A stretch of DNA of 64,000 bases from an uncultured bacterium. GTDB lineage: Bacteria > Krumholzibacteriota > Krumholzibacteriia > LZORAL124-64-63. The translations under genes and the position numbers were made by a program. Numbering within the stretch: the first letter of the stretch is position 1; every line of letters begins with the position of its first letter. The notes under the pieces are model-generated. The model was not told the origin of the DNA, did not search any database, and saw only the letters and a program-made list of their open reading frames with translations. Below are positions 1 to 6,652 of this stretch, one piece after another. The stretch spans positions 62,001 to 126,000 of the forward strand of contig CALMJK010000003.1 of NCBI GenBank assembly GCA_937864225.1. Reading direction: 5' to 3'.

Positions 1-264
1 CGGAACTTCGGCTTCAGGGCGCGGCGCAGTTTCGTCATCTGGGGCGACCAACTGCTCAGGAAGGGCTCCTTGCGTTTCCTGGAGCGGGCTCTGCTGCATT
101 CACCCCTGGCTGTCTGGGCCCCTCTTGCCTCCAACATTTATCACGATTGGCTGTGGTATCCCACGATTGGGCGCGCGACGATCCGTCGTTTCGAGCACAC
201 GCCGTGGGGGCAGCTTTTCGCGCATTACCGAAGGCACGGCGCTCACGGGAGCGGAGCGGCGTGA
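1..264 (+). CDS. C-terminal fragment of an unidentified protein (possibly DUF362-type)
   Basis: The frame is open from the left edge and ends at the TGA at 262-264, giving 87 residues of a protein whose start lies outside the window. The fragment is rich in Arg, Trp and Tyr and contains YHDWLWYPTIGRATIRRF, followed by a short tail. This resembles the C-terminal end I associate with DUF362 iron-sulfur proteins, but only weakly, and no catalytic motif is visible here. The stop overlaps the GTG start of ispE (GTGA), so the two genes are probably cotranscribed and translationally coupled. No function is assigned. Confidence 0.6.
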   Translation, partial: RNFGFRARRSFVIWGDQLLRKGSLRFLERALLHSPLAVWAPLASNIYHDWLWYPTIGRATIRRFEHTPWGQLFAHYRRHGAHGSGAA

Positions 265-1199
265 GCGCCATGGCCCGAGCTGGCGAAGAGGCCGCACGCC
301 GCGGCCCGGATCGAATTGTCACCGTGCGCGCGCCCGCCAAGGTGAATCTGCATCTCGAGGTGCTGCGCCAGCGCCCCGACGGTTACCACGAGATCGAGAC
401 GATCTTCCAGTCCATCGGCATTTTTGACACCGTGCGCGCAAGGCTCGGCGATCGCGACGGCGAAGGCGAGTTGAGGCTGCATGTCGCTCCGGTGGGCGCC
501 GCGCCCGAGGGCCGGCTCAATCTCTGCTGGCAGGCGGCGCGTCTTTTCCAGCGCGAGATGGGCCGAAGGGGCGACCTGGAAATCTGGCTGAGCAAGGATA
601 TTCCCGCCGCGGCAGGACTGGGCGGCGGCAGCAGCGACGCGGCTGCCGTGTTGGTGGCCTGTGATCGACTTTTCGGAACGGGGCTCGACGCGGCGGCGCT
701 CGAAGGTCTCGCCGCGCAGCTCGGTTCCGATGTGCCGTTCTTCGTGCGCGGCGGAACCCAGCTCGGCCGCGGCCGAGGCACGGAGTTGACGCCCCTGGAA
801 TCGCTGCGCCAGGGCATTTTCTTGGTCGTCCAGCCCCCCCTGGCGTTCGAAACCGCCCGGGTCTATTCTCAATTGAAAATGGGATTGACAATACGGAGTC
901 CCAAATGTAACATCCGCCATGCCAAAGCTTTAATTGTCCGGTTCCCAAGCAGTTCCTGGTTCGGCTTCAACCGACTGGAAGACGTCGTGATGCCGGCGCA
1001 CCCGGAGCTGCAGAGGCTGGTGCAGCGTCTGCGCGAGATGGCCCCGGTGGCCATGCTGTGCGGGAGCGGCGCCGCCGTGTATGGCGCCTTCGACGAAAGG
1101 AGTTGGACCGCTCAAGTGAGGGATGAATTCGATGCCCCGTCATGGTACGTTCGGGTCGTCGGGCCGCATCCGGCGGGTGCGGAGATCACGGAGGAGTAG
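261..1199 (+). CDS. ispE: 4-diphosphocytidyl-2-C-methyl-D-erythritol kinase
   Basis: GHMP-family kinase of the non-mevalonate isoprenoid pathway. It phosphorylates the 2-hydroxyl of CDP-methylerythritol using ATP in the cytoplasm. At 312 residues it has the usual length. Near the N-terminus is PAKVNLHLEVLRQRPDGYHE, with the substrate-binding DGYHE. The glycine-rich ATP loop PAAAGLGGGSSDAAAV lies at about residues 115-130, and the third GHMP motif (MLCGSGAAVYG) is near the C-terminus. I chose the GTG at 261 because it overlaps the preceding TGA as GTGA and keeps the family N-terminus; the ATG at 270 is an alternative. The stretch around 860-960 is clearly less GC-rich than the rest and carries a promoter-like element (885-913), but the reading frame is intact. 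Confidence 0.93.
   Translation: MSAMARAGEEAARRGPDRIVTVRAPAKVNLHLEVLRQRPDGYHEIETIFQSIGIFDTVRARLGDRDGEGELRLHVAPVGAAPEGRLNLCWQAARLFQREMGRRGDLEIWLSKDIPAAAGLGGGSSDAAAVLVACDRLFGTGLDAAALEGLAAQLGSDVPFFVRGGTQLGRGRGTELTPLESLRQGIFLVVQPPLAFETARVYSQLKMGLTIRSPKCNIRHAKALIVRFPSSSWFGFNRLEDVVMPAHPELQRLVQRLREMAPVAMLCGSGAAVYGAFDERSWTAQVRDEFDAPSWYVRVVGPHPAGAEITEE
885..913 (+). promoter_or_regulatory. Sigma70-type promoter inside ispE
   Basis: TTGACA at 885-890 and TAACAT at 908-913 are separated by 17 bases: a perfect -35 and a 4/6 -10 in an AT-richer pocket of the ispE coding sequence. It points toward spoVG, tRNA-Gln and prs, whose starts are about 345, 700 and 880 bases downstream. It may give these genes ispE-independent expression. 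The inference is from sequence match only. Confidence 0.5.
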
Positions 1200-1258
1200 C
1201 CGCCCTGCCGCCTTGGAGATCGCCCCTGGTCCATGGCTCACTACGGAGAGGTGCCGAC

Positions 1259-1594
1259 TTGGAAATCACGGAAATCCGCATCACTTTGCGGGATGATGAA
1301 AAGCTCCGGGGGTTTGCCAGCATCACGCTTGACAACTGCTTCGTCATCCGCGGCCTGAAAATCATTTCTGGCGCCAACGGCATCTTTGTCGCCATGCCGA
1401 GCCGCAAGCGCAAGGATGGGACGTATCAGGACATCGCCCACCCGATCAACATGCAGGCGCGACAGTGGATGGAGAGCCAGGTCATCGGCGCTTTCAAACA
1501 GGAACAGACGCGTGTCGAGAATGGCGAGATCCCGCCTCCCCAGCGAGGCGCGCATGTGGACGACGAAGGGCCGGCGATGGAGGAAGAGTATTGA
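1259..1594 (+). CDS. spoVG: SpoVG family regulator
   Basis: SpoVG homologue of 111 residues, beginning EITEIRITL and containing the family core LRGFASITLDNCFVIRGLKI and VAMPSRKRKDGTYQDIAHPI. SpoVG proteins are small site-specific DNA- and RNA-binding regulators, first known from sporulation in Bacillus but widespread in non-sporulating bacteria. The start is the TTG at 1259: it gives the canonical N-terminus and is preceded by GGAGAGG at good spacing. The acidic tail (HVDDEGPAMEEEY) is typical of the family. It sits between ispE and a tRNA-Gln gene, an order seen in many bacteria outside the Firmicutes. Its regulatory target here cannot be read from the sequence. Confidence 0.92.
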   Translation: MEITEIRITLRDDEKLRGFASITLDNCFVIRGLKIISGANGIFVAMPSRKRKDGTYQDIAHPINMQARQWMESQVIGAFKQEQTRVENGEIPPPQRGAHVDDEGPAMEEEY

Positions 1595-1611
1595 GTCGGT
1601 CGCCCATCGGC

Positions 1612-1686
1612 TGGGGCGTCGTCAAGTGGTAAGACACGAGGCTTTGGTCCTCGGATTCGGAGGTTCGAATCCTCCCGCCCCAGCCA
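1612..1686 (+). tRNA. tRNA-Gln (anticodon UUG)
   Basis: The acceptor stem TGGGGCG pairs with CGCCCCA over seven bases. The anticodon stem is CGAGG/CCTCG with loop CTTTGGT, giving anticodon TTG at 1644-1646. The T arm is GGAGGTTCGAATCCTCC. The discriminator is G1683 and CCA is encoded at 1684-1686. U-G/G-rich acceptor bases are typical of tRNA-Gln. The gene starts 17 bases after the spoVG stop, so it is probably processed from a spoVG-prs transcript. Confidence 0.96.
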
Positions 1687-1796
1687 GGTCTTCCCGCCCC
1701 GGCAGTCCAGTCTTGCTTTGTCGCAGCCCGCGGCCGAATCTATCCCGGCTGGTCCAAGTGAAACCGAGCGCACTGGCCCGGGAGGTCTGAACCCGC

Positions 1797-2735
1797 ATGT
1801 ACAACGAGCTTGTGATCATCAGCGGCAACGGGCATCTGGAGCTCGGGCAGAGGATCGCCGAGAATCTGCACGTGAACCTGCTGGACGTGGAAGTGGATCG
1901 CTTCAGCGACGGGGAGATCCGGGTCAAGATCAAGGAAAACATCCGCGGCACGGATGTCTTCATCGTTCAGCCGACGCAGCCGCCGGCGGACAACATCATG
2001 GAGCTGCTTCTGCTGCTCGACGCGGTGCGCCGCGCTTCCTGCCGACGCGTCACGGCCGTGATCCCGTATTTCGGATACGCGCGCCAGGATCGCAAGGATC
2101 AACCCCGCGTGCCGATTGCCGCGCGGCTGATGGCGAACCTGATCTCGACGGCGGGAGCGCAACGCGTGCTGACGATCGACTTGCACGCGCCGCAGATTCA
2201 GGGTTTCTTCGACATCCCCTTGGATCATCTTTACTCGGCGCCGATCTTGCTGAAACACTTCGCCGATTGGTCGCGCGACAACCTGGCGGTCGTCGCCCCG
2301 GACGTGGGCAGCATCAAAATCGCCCGCGCCTTCGCCAAACGCTTGGACGCCTCGCTGGCGATCGTGGACAAGCGGCGGCCTCGTCCCAACGAGGCCGTGG
2401 TGATGAATTTCATCGGCGACGTGCGGGGCAAGGACGTGATCATTTTCGACGACATGATCGACACCGCCGGCACGGTGACCGACGCCGCCCATGTGATTGT
2501 CGAACAGCAGGGAGCCCTGTCCGTGACGGCCTGCTGCACGCATCCGCTGTTGTCGGGCAGCGCGCTTGATCGGATCAACGCCTCGCCGCTTCGGGAGGTG
2601 GTGGTCAGCAATTCACTGCCCTTCCATCGCACGGCCAGCTGTCCCAAGATTCACGTTCTGGACATGTCGCCCTTGCTCGCCGACGCCATCGAGCGCATCC
2701 ACCTGGAAAAGACGGTCAGTTCGCTTTTCATCTGA
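1797..2735 (+). CDS. prs: Ribose-phosphate pyrophosphokinase
   Basis: PRPP synthetase converts ribose 5-phosphate and ATP to PRPP, the precursor for purines, pyrimidines, NAD, His and Trp. The 312-residue protein matches the family length. Visible signatures are FSDGEI near residue 38, the ATP-site region RQDRKDQPRVPI, the DLHAPQIQGFFDIP segment containing the metal-binding His, and the PRPP loop DDMIDTAGT at about residues 218-226. The ATG at 1797 follows GGGAGG at slightly long spacing. The downstream rplY has its own promoter-like element. Confidence 0.97.
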   Translation: MYNELVIISGNGHLELGQRIAENLHVNLLDVEVDRFSDGEIRVKIKENIRGTDVFIVQPTQPPADNIMELLLLLDAVRRASCRRVTAVIPYFGYARQDRKDQPRVPIAARLMANLISTAGAQRVLTIDLHAPQIQGFFDIPLDHLYSAPILLKHFADWSRDNLAVVAPDVGSIKIARAFAKRLDASLAIVDKRRPRPNEAVVMNFIGDVRGKDVIIFDDMIDTAGTVTDAAHVIVEQQGALSVTACCTHPLLSGSALDRINASPLREVVVSNSLPFHRTASCPKIHVLDMSPLLADAIERIHLEKTVSSLFI

Positions 2736-2748
2736 CAATCGCTTCATC

Positions 2749-2776
2749 TTGACAGCCAATAGCGGTTGTGTTTTAT
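2749..2776 (+). promoter_or_regulatory. Sigma70-type promoter before rplY
   Basis: TTGACA at 2749-2754 is followed after 16 bases by TTTTAT at 2771-2776, in a short AT-rich gap after prs. Its direction and its position about 70 bases upstream of the rplY start fit a promoter for rplY and pth. Confidence 0.55.
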
Positions 2777-2846
2777 TGGTGGGTCCTTTTGCATCGCGAT
2801 TTCGGCCGCAGGGGCGACGCCGCGGCCTGCCTGGAGGCGAACAGTC

Positions 2847-3497
2847 ATGGCCCTGATCCAGCTCACGGTCTATCCACGCGAGACGACCGGCAAGAACGCC
2901 AACCGCAGAACGCGCGCCCGGGGGCGCATCCCCGCCGTGGTTTACGGGGCACGGGATCGTGCCGCGAGCGTCGAACTCGACGCCGGCCAGTTCGTCCGCG
3001 CCTTCGCTGGGCGCGGGGGATCGGGTCACATCCTCACCCTGACCGAGGTGGCGGACAGCCGGACGGCGGTGGCTTTGTTGCGGGAAGTGCAGAAACACCC
3101 CGTGCGCGACACGATCCTGCACGTCGATCTCTTCGAGATTCCGGCGAACGAGCCGATCACGGTCCAGGTGCCGATAGAACTCATCGGCGAATCCCCGGAC
3201 GTGAAGCGCGGAGACGCCTCGGTGTTCCGCGCTCGCCATACCGTGGGCGTGAGATGCCTGCCCTCGGTGTTGCCCGAGCACGTGCAGATCGACGTTTCGT
3301 CATTGCGCGTGGGCGCGAAGGTGCACGTGTCCGATGTGCAGGTCCCCGCCGGCGAGATCGATGACGATCTCGAGGATGTCGTCCTGGTTCTGCAGTCCAC
3401 CGCCGTGTTCGCCGAGGCCGAGGCGGCGCCCGCCGCCGAGGGCGAGGCGGCCGCCGAGGGCGAGGCGGCCGAAGAAAAGGGCGACGAGGAGAAATAG
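2847..3497 (+). CDS. rplY: 50S ribosomal protein L25 (Ctc form)
   Basis: L25/TL5/Ctc protein of 216 residues that binds 5S rRNA in the large subunit. The N-terminal L25 domain carries RETTGKNANRRTRARGRIPAVVYG (split here by family variation). The second beta domain (LLREVQKHPVRDTILHVDLFEI, residues about 72-93, continuing to about 185) identifies the long Ctc form. The final 30 residues are an Ala/Glu/Gly-rich acidic tail produced by an 18-bp tandem repeat. The start is the ATG at 2847, which gives the family N-terminus MALIQLTVYPRE. It precedes pth, the classic rplY-pth order. Confidence 0.95.
   Translation: MALIQLTVYPRETTGKNANRRTRARGRIPAVVYGARDRAASVELDAGQFVRAFAGRGGSGHILTLTEVADSRTAVALLREVQKHPVRDTILHVDLFEIPANEPITVQVPIELIGESPDVKRGDASVFRARHTVGVRCLPSVLPEHVQIDVSSLRVGAKVHVSDVQVPAGEIDDDLEDVVLVLQSTAVFAEAEAAPAAEGEAAAEGEAAEEKGDEEK
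3432..3467 (+). repeat. 18-bp tandem repeat in the 3' end of rplY
   Basis: Two exact copies of GCCGCCGAGGGCGAGGCG (3432-3449 and 3450-3467) encode AAEGEA twice in the acidic tail of L25. The unit is a multiple of three, so copy-number change would keep the frame. Confidence 0.85.
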
Positions 3498-3538
3498 AAT
3501 CCCGGCCGGAGCGGTAGCGCCGTGTCGGTGGAAAGTGC

Positions 3539-3566
3539 GCGAGGCGGAGCCGCAGCTCCGCCTCGC
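3539..3566 (+). repeat. Perfect 12-bp inverted repeat between rplY and pth
   Basis: GCGAGGCGGAGC (3539-3550) and its exact reverse complement GCTCCGCCTCGC (3555-3566) flank a 4-base loop, CGCA. No T-run follows, so it is not a standard intrinsic terminator. It ends about 20 bases before the pth start and could be an RNA-processing or translation-affecting hairpin. Confidence 0.75.
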
Positions 3567-3585
3567 GATGCGCTGGGGGGCTCCG

Positions 3586-4236
3586 ATGCAGCTGGTTGTC
3601 GGATTGGGCAATCCCGGACCGGCCTACGCCTTCACGCGCCATAATCTCGGTTTCCTGGTGTTGGAGGAGTTCGCGCGCCGGCGCGGTCTGCGCTTCGCTC
3701 CCGTCCATGCCGACTTCGACGCCGCCGAGGGGGCCATCGCGGGAGATCGACTCGTGCTGTTGCGTCCCCTGACGCACATGAACAGGTCCGGCCGGGCTCT
3801 TGTCTCCTGGGCGCGATTGAGCCGGCAACGCGTCGGTTTGGACCTGGCAGGGAGACCAGGACTGGCGGAGCCGGGTGCGCTCGTACAACCGGCCCTGGTG
3901 CCCACAGCGCTTTGTGACGACATCGCCCTGCCTTTGGGCGCGATCCGCGTGAGGGCGCGGGGCAGCTCGGGCGGCCACCGTGGTCTGGAGTCGCTGGCCG
4001 AGGTTTTGGGAGGAAACGATTTCTCTCGCGTGCGGCTGGGCGTGGCCGGCAGCGAGGGCTTGCCGGCCCCAGAACTCTGGGCGGATTACGTGCTGTCCAA
4101 TTTCACGCCGGCCGAACGCCTTGCCGTGGCTGAGATGGTCGACCACGCCGTCAGGGCGCTGGGTGTGCTGCTGGCCGAGGGGCCGGCCGTGGCCGCCGTG
4201 CGCTGCAACCGGTCAGGGAAGCAAGCCGCGGCCTAG
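3586..4236 (+). CDS. pth: Peptidyl-tRNA hydrolase
   Basis: Cleaves peptidyl-tRNAs released by abortive translation and recycles tRNA. The 216-residue protein starts at the ATG at 3586, giving the canonical MQLVVGLGNPG; a G-rich ribosome site (GGGGGG) lies just upstream. The catalytic His is in TRHNLGF, the substrate-binding Asn in HMNRSG, and the Asp in CDDIALPLG; GGHRGLESL follows. Two oddities stand out. The segment between MNRSG and CDDIALP is about 40 residues against about 20 in the E. coli enzyme. The residue before the conserved Asp is Cys rather than the usual His. The core is otherwise intact. Confidence 0.93.
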   Translation: MQLVVGLGNPGPAYAFTRHNLGFLVLEEFARRRGLRFAPVHADFDAAEGAIAGDRLVLLRPLTHMNRSGRALVSWARLSRQRVGLDLAGRPGLAEPGALVQPALVPTALCDDIALPLGAIRVRARGSSGGHRGLESLAEVLGGNDFSRVRLGVAGSEGLPAPELWADYVLSNFTPAERLAVAEMVDHAVRALGVLLAEGPAVAAVRCNRSGKQAAA

Positions 4237-4274
4237 GAGCGCCGGCCGCCCCGGGTCGTCACGATCGGTTAGGC

Positions 4275-4303
4275 TTGCCGTGGGCGGAGCGGAAGTGTAT
4301 ATT
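4275..4303 (+). promoter_or_regulatory. Promoter of the rpsF-rpsR operon
   Basis: TTGCCG (4275-4280) and TATATT (4298-4303) are separated by exactly 17 bases in the gap between pth and rpsF. This is one of the best -10 matches in the window, and it leaves an untranslated leader of about 135 bases before the rpsF GTG. Confidence 0.7.
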
Positions 4304-4349
4304 TCGCATCTGCGCGCCCGATTGTGGCGGCGCAAAAGAATATCCGGAA

Positions 4350-4420
4350 CCCGCTTGCGGGAACCTCACATCCCTGCCCGGGACGGGCGCGGCGCCGCAG
4401 CGGCGCCGCCGAGCCCGGGC
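4350..4420 (+). promoter_or_regulatory. Structured leader of rpsF (candidate S6:S18 autoregulatory RNA)
   Basis: The leader holds a short hairpin (CCCGC-TT-GCGGG, 4350-4361) and a long GC-rich hairpin. In the long one, GCCCGGG (4376-4382) pairs with CCCGGGC (4414-4420) around two copies of the self-complementary GCGGCGCCGC (4389-4398 and 4400-4409). In many bacteria an rpsF-rpsR leader RNA binds the S6:S18 complex; the position fits, but I could not fold it or match it to the Rfam model. Confidence 0.35.
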
Positions 4421-4446
4421 CGATTAGTCCGAGGGGAGGTGAATCC

Positions 4447-4830
4447 GTGCCAAAGTATGAATTGATTTATGTCCTGCGCACCGATCAGCCGGAGGGCGAG
4501 TTGCAGGCGCGCAGCGAGCGCGCGGCGGCGATCGTCGCCGGCCACAAGGGTGAGATCACCGAGCAGAACGTCTGGGGCGTGCGCCGCCTTGCCTACGAGA
4601 TCAATCACCACACCCAGGGGCACTACACCTTTCTGAAGTTCCGCGCCGAGGGCACCGTGGTCGCGGAACTCGATCGGCTCTTCCGCCAGGATGACGGTTG
4701 TCTGCGCCACCTGATCGTGGCGGACGAGGAATGGGCGGAGCGCAATCGTGCCGCGCAAGCTCGCCACCAGTCGGCCGCCAGCGCCAGTCGCGTCGCGCGC
4801 CAGGAGGCCGTGCGGGAGGATGAAGACTAG
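4447..4830 (+). CDS. rpsF: 30S ribosomal protein S6
   Basis: S6 is a small-subunit platform protein that pairs with S18. The 127-residue protein has the family core YELIYVLRTDQPEGE, the WGVRRLAYEINHHTQGHYTF beta hairpin, and a charged C-terminal extension ending VREDED. The GTG at 4447 is chosen because GGGGAGGTG sits just upstream and it gives the short N-terminus PKYELIYVLR. It has its own promoter and a structured leader, and is followed 52 bases later by rpsR. Confidence 0.95.
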   Translation: MPKYELIYVLRTDQPEGELQARSERAAAIVAGHKGEITEQNVWGVRRLAYEINHHTQGHYTFLKFRAEGTVVAELDRLFRQDDGCLRHLIVADEEWAERNRAAQARHQSAASASRVARQEAVREDED

Positions 4831-4882
4831 GGATTAGCGGACCGGCGGTTTCGCCGGAGCCGAGCGGGAAAGCGAGGGCCGC

Positions 4883-5146
4883 ATGGCCAGGAAGAGCACC
4901 AAGGACACGAAGAAGAAGAAGCGGAAAGTGCCCAAGAAGAAGCTCTGTTTCTTCTGCACGGAGCATTTCGTCGCGATCGATTACAAGGACGAGGACCTTC
5001 TGCGACGGTTCATGACCGAACGTGGCAAGATTTCGCCGCGCCGGAATACCGGCACCTGTGCACTGCATCAGCGGCTTTTGGCGTCCGCGGTCAAGCGCGG
5101 CCGGCACATCGTGATGCTGCCGTTCGTGCGCGATTATTACCGGTAG
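4883..5146 (+). CDS. rpsR: 30S ribosomal protein S18
   Basis: S18 partners S6 on the small subunit. The protein has 87 residues with a Lys-rich N-terminus. It retains the CxxC pair (CFFC, residues 22-25), a further Cys in TGTCALHQ, and the family signature [28 protein letters not shown] read as two adjacent parts. The Cys set suggests a zinc-binding (C+) form. The gene lies in the standard order rpsF-rpsR-membrane protein-rplI. Confidence 0.96.
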   Translation: MARKSTKDTKKKKRKVPKKKLCFFCTEHFVAIDYKDEDLLRRFMTERGKISPRRNTGTCALHQRLLASAVKRGRHIVMLPFVRDYYR

Positions 5147-5167
5147 CGCGACGAGTGGAGATGGCGC

Positions 5168-6106
5168 GTGAGCGCGCGGAGGCATGTCGCGGCAGCGGGG
5201 CTGGCTGCCCTGACCTGGGGGGCCTCCCGGCTTCTGGCGGGTTCGGTCACCGAGAATGTTGCACCGGCCACGGGGTCGCTGCCGCTGGTGATCGGGATCG
5301 CCTGGGTGGCGTTGAGGCTTCTGGTTCCGCTGGCCGTTGCGGGGGGCGCTGCGGCGGCGTGGGCCGCGGCGGCGTGGGCGACCGCATCGCCGGCCGCCAC
5401 GTTGGCCCTGGCGGCGTGGGTGCTCAGCGGCCTGCTTGCGGGGCAGGGGCTGCGCGCCGGCTGGCGGGGCACTCTGGTGTTGATGGCGGCCGCGACGCCC
5501 CTGGCTCTGGCCGTGTTTTTGGCGATCGGAGCGGCACCGCCAGAGCGCATGTTGGAAGAGGCTGGGCGGGAACTGGTGAACGCGGCGCGAAGCGCCGCGC
5601 CAGCCGGCGACGAGAATGCAGTGGCGAGGGCCGAGGCCGCCGTCGGGGCGGCAGGGAAGTTCATCAGGCAGGTTTGGCCTGCTCTGCTGGCGCTCGGTCT
5701 GCTGCTGAACGCCGCTGTTATGACGCTCGTGGGCCGTTGGGTGGCTATGCGCGCCGGCGCCACAGGGGAGCGCAGAGCTTGGCCGCCGGCGAGGGAATGG
5801 CGGATTCCATTCGGCGTGGTCTGGCTGCTGGCGGTCGGAATCGCGCTGGTGATCACGCGCTCGCCCCTCACGATGCGGGCCGGGCTGAATTGCGCCGTGC
5901 TGGCCGCGGCGCTCTGTTCTGTACAGGGCGCGGCGGTGGCTGGCGGGTTGTTGCACGGACGGGTTCCAGGCTGGGGCCAGGGGTTGCTCGCCTTGCTGGC
6001 CTTGTTGACCATGGCTCCCCTGGTGGTCACGGTCGCGGCCGTGATCGGTCTCATGGATCAGTGGGTTGATTTTCGCCGGCTCGCCGGCGGGGCGGAGCGG
6101 GCCTGA
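5168..6106 (+). CDS. DUF2232 (YybS-like) integral membrane protein
   Basis: Polytopic membrane protein of 312 residues, rich in Ala, Leu, Val and Gly, with several predicted transmembrane stretches (for example residues 35-70, 76-95, 100-122, 175-200, 220-240, 250-305). A gene for a DUF2232/YybS-type protein between rpsR and rplI is a known arrangement in Firmicutes and other phyla, and that position is the main support for the family call. Its biochemical role is unknown. The GTG at 5168 has GGAG about seven bases upstream and starts 21 bases after the rpsR stop. Confidence 0.7.
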   Translation: MSARRHVAAAGLAALTWGASRLLAGSVTENVAPATGSLPLVIGIAWVALRLLVPLAVAGGAAAAWAAAAWATASPAATLALAAWVLSGLLAGQGLRAGWRGTLVLMAAATPLALAVFLAIGAAPPERMLEEAGRELVNAARSAAPAGDENAVARAEAAVGAAGKFIRQVWPALLALGLLLNAAVMTLVGRWVAMRAGATGERRAWPPAREWRIPFGVVWLLAVGIALVITRSPLTMRAGLNCAVLAAALCSVQGAAVAGGLLHGRVPGWGQGLLALLALLTMAPLVVTVAAVIGLMDQWVDFRRLAGGAERA

Positions 6107-6182
6107 CATCTGGGACACGAGCGGGCTGCGACGAGTCTGGTCGCTGCCTGTGCAACGAAGGAAGAGCGAGAGGAAGCGTCCG

Positions 6183-6626
6183 ATGGAAGTGATCCTTCTG
6201 AAGAGCGTGCCGGGCTTGGGCGAGGAAGGGACGACCGTGAAGGTCGCCGCCGGATACGCGCGCAACTACCTCATTCCCAACGGCATGGCAGTCCCGGCCG
6301 ACGACAAGCACCGGCGGGTCATGGCCGAGGAGGAGAAGCTCGCGCACGTGCGCGACCGCAAGCGGCGGCGGGCCGCGGAAACGCTGGCCGCCAAGTACCA
6401 GGACGTCTCGGTCACGATCACGATGCAAGCCGGCGAGGATGACAAGTTGTTCGGCTCGGTCACGAATCGCGACATCGCGGACGCGCTGGCCGCGCAAGGG
6501 CACGAGGTCGACCGGCACCGCATCGAGCTCGCGGAACCGATCAAGCAGCTCGGCGTATACTCCGTGCCGCTGAGGCTGCACCGCGATGTGCAAGCCGCGG
6601 TGAAGGTCTGGGTCGTCAAGGCCTAG
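6183..6626 (+). CDS. rplI: 50S ribosomal protein L9
   Basis: L9 of 147 residues, a two-domain protein at the base of the L1 stalk. The N-terminal rRNA-binding domain has MEVILLKSVPGLGEEGTTVK and GYARNYLIPNGMAV. A charged connecting helix (residues about 48-75) is followed by the C-terminal domain with KLFGSVTNRDIADALAAQG. The ATG at 6183 gives the canonical start. Confidence 0.97.
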   Translation: MEVILLKSVPGLGEEGTTVKVAAGYARNYLIPNGMAVPADDKHRRVMAEEEKLAHVRDRKRRRAAETLAAKYQDVSVTITMQAGEDDKLFGSVTNRDIADALAAQGHEVDRHRIELAEPIKQLGVYSVPLRLHRDVQAAVKVWVVKA

Positions 6627-6652
6627 CGAGTCTGGGTCGGGAGTACTGAGCT

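Noticed and set aside
855-960. AT-richer patch in ispE as inserted foreign DNA
   Set aside because: The IspE frame and alignment continue through it; the lower GC is better explained by local codon choice or an embedded promoter.
1328-1360. TTGACA inside spoVG as a promoter
   Set aside because: No acceptable -10 lies at 15-19 bases.
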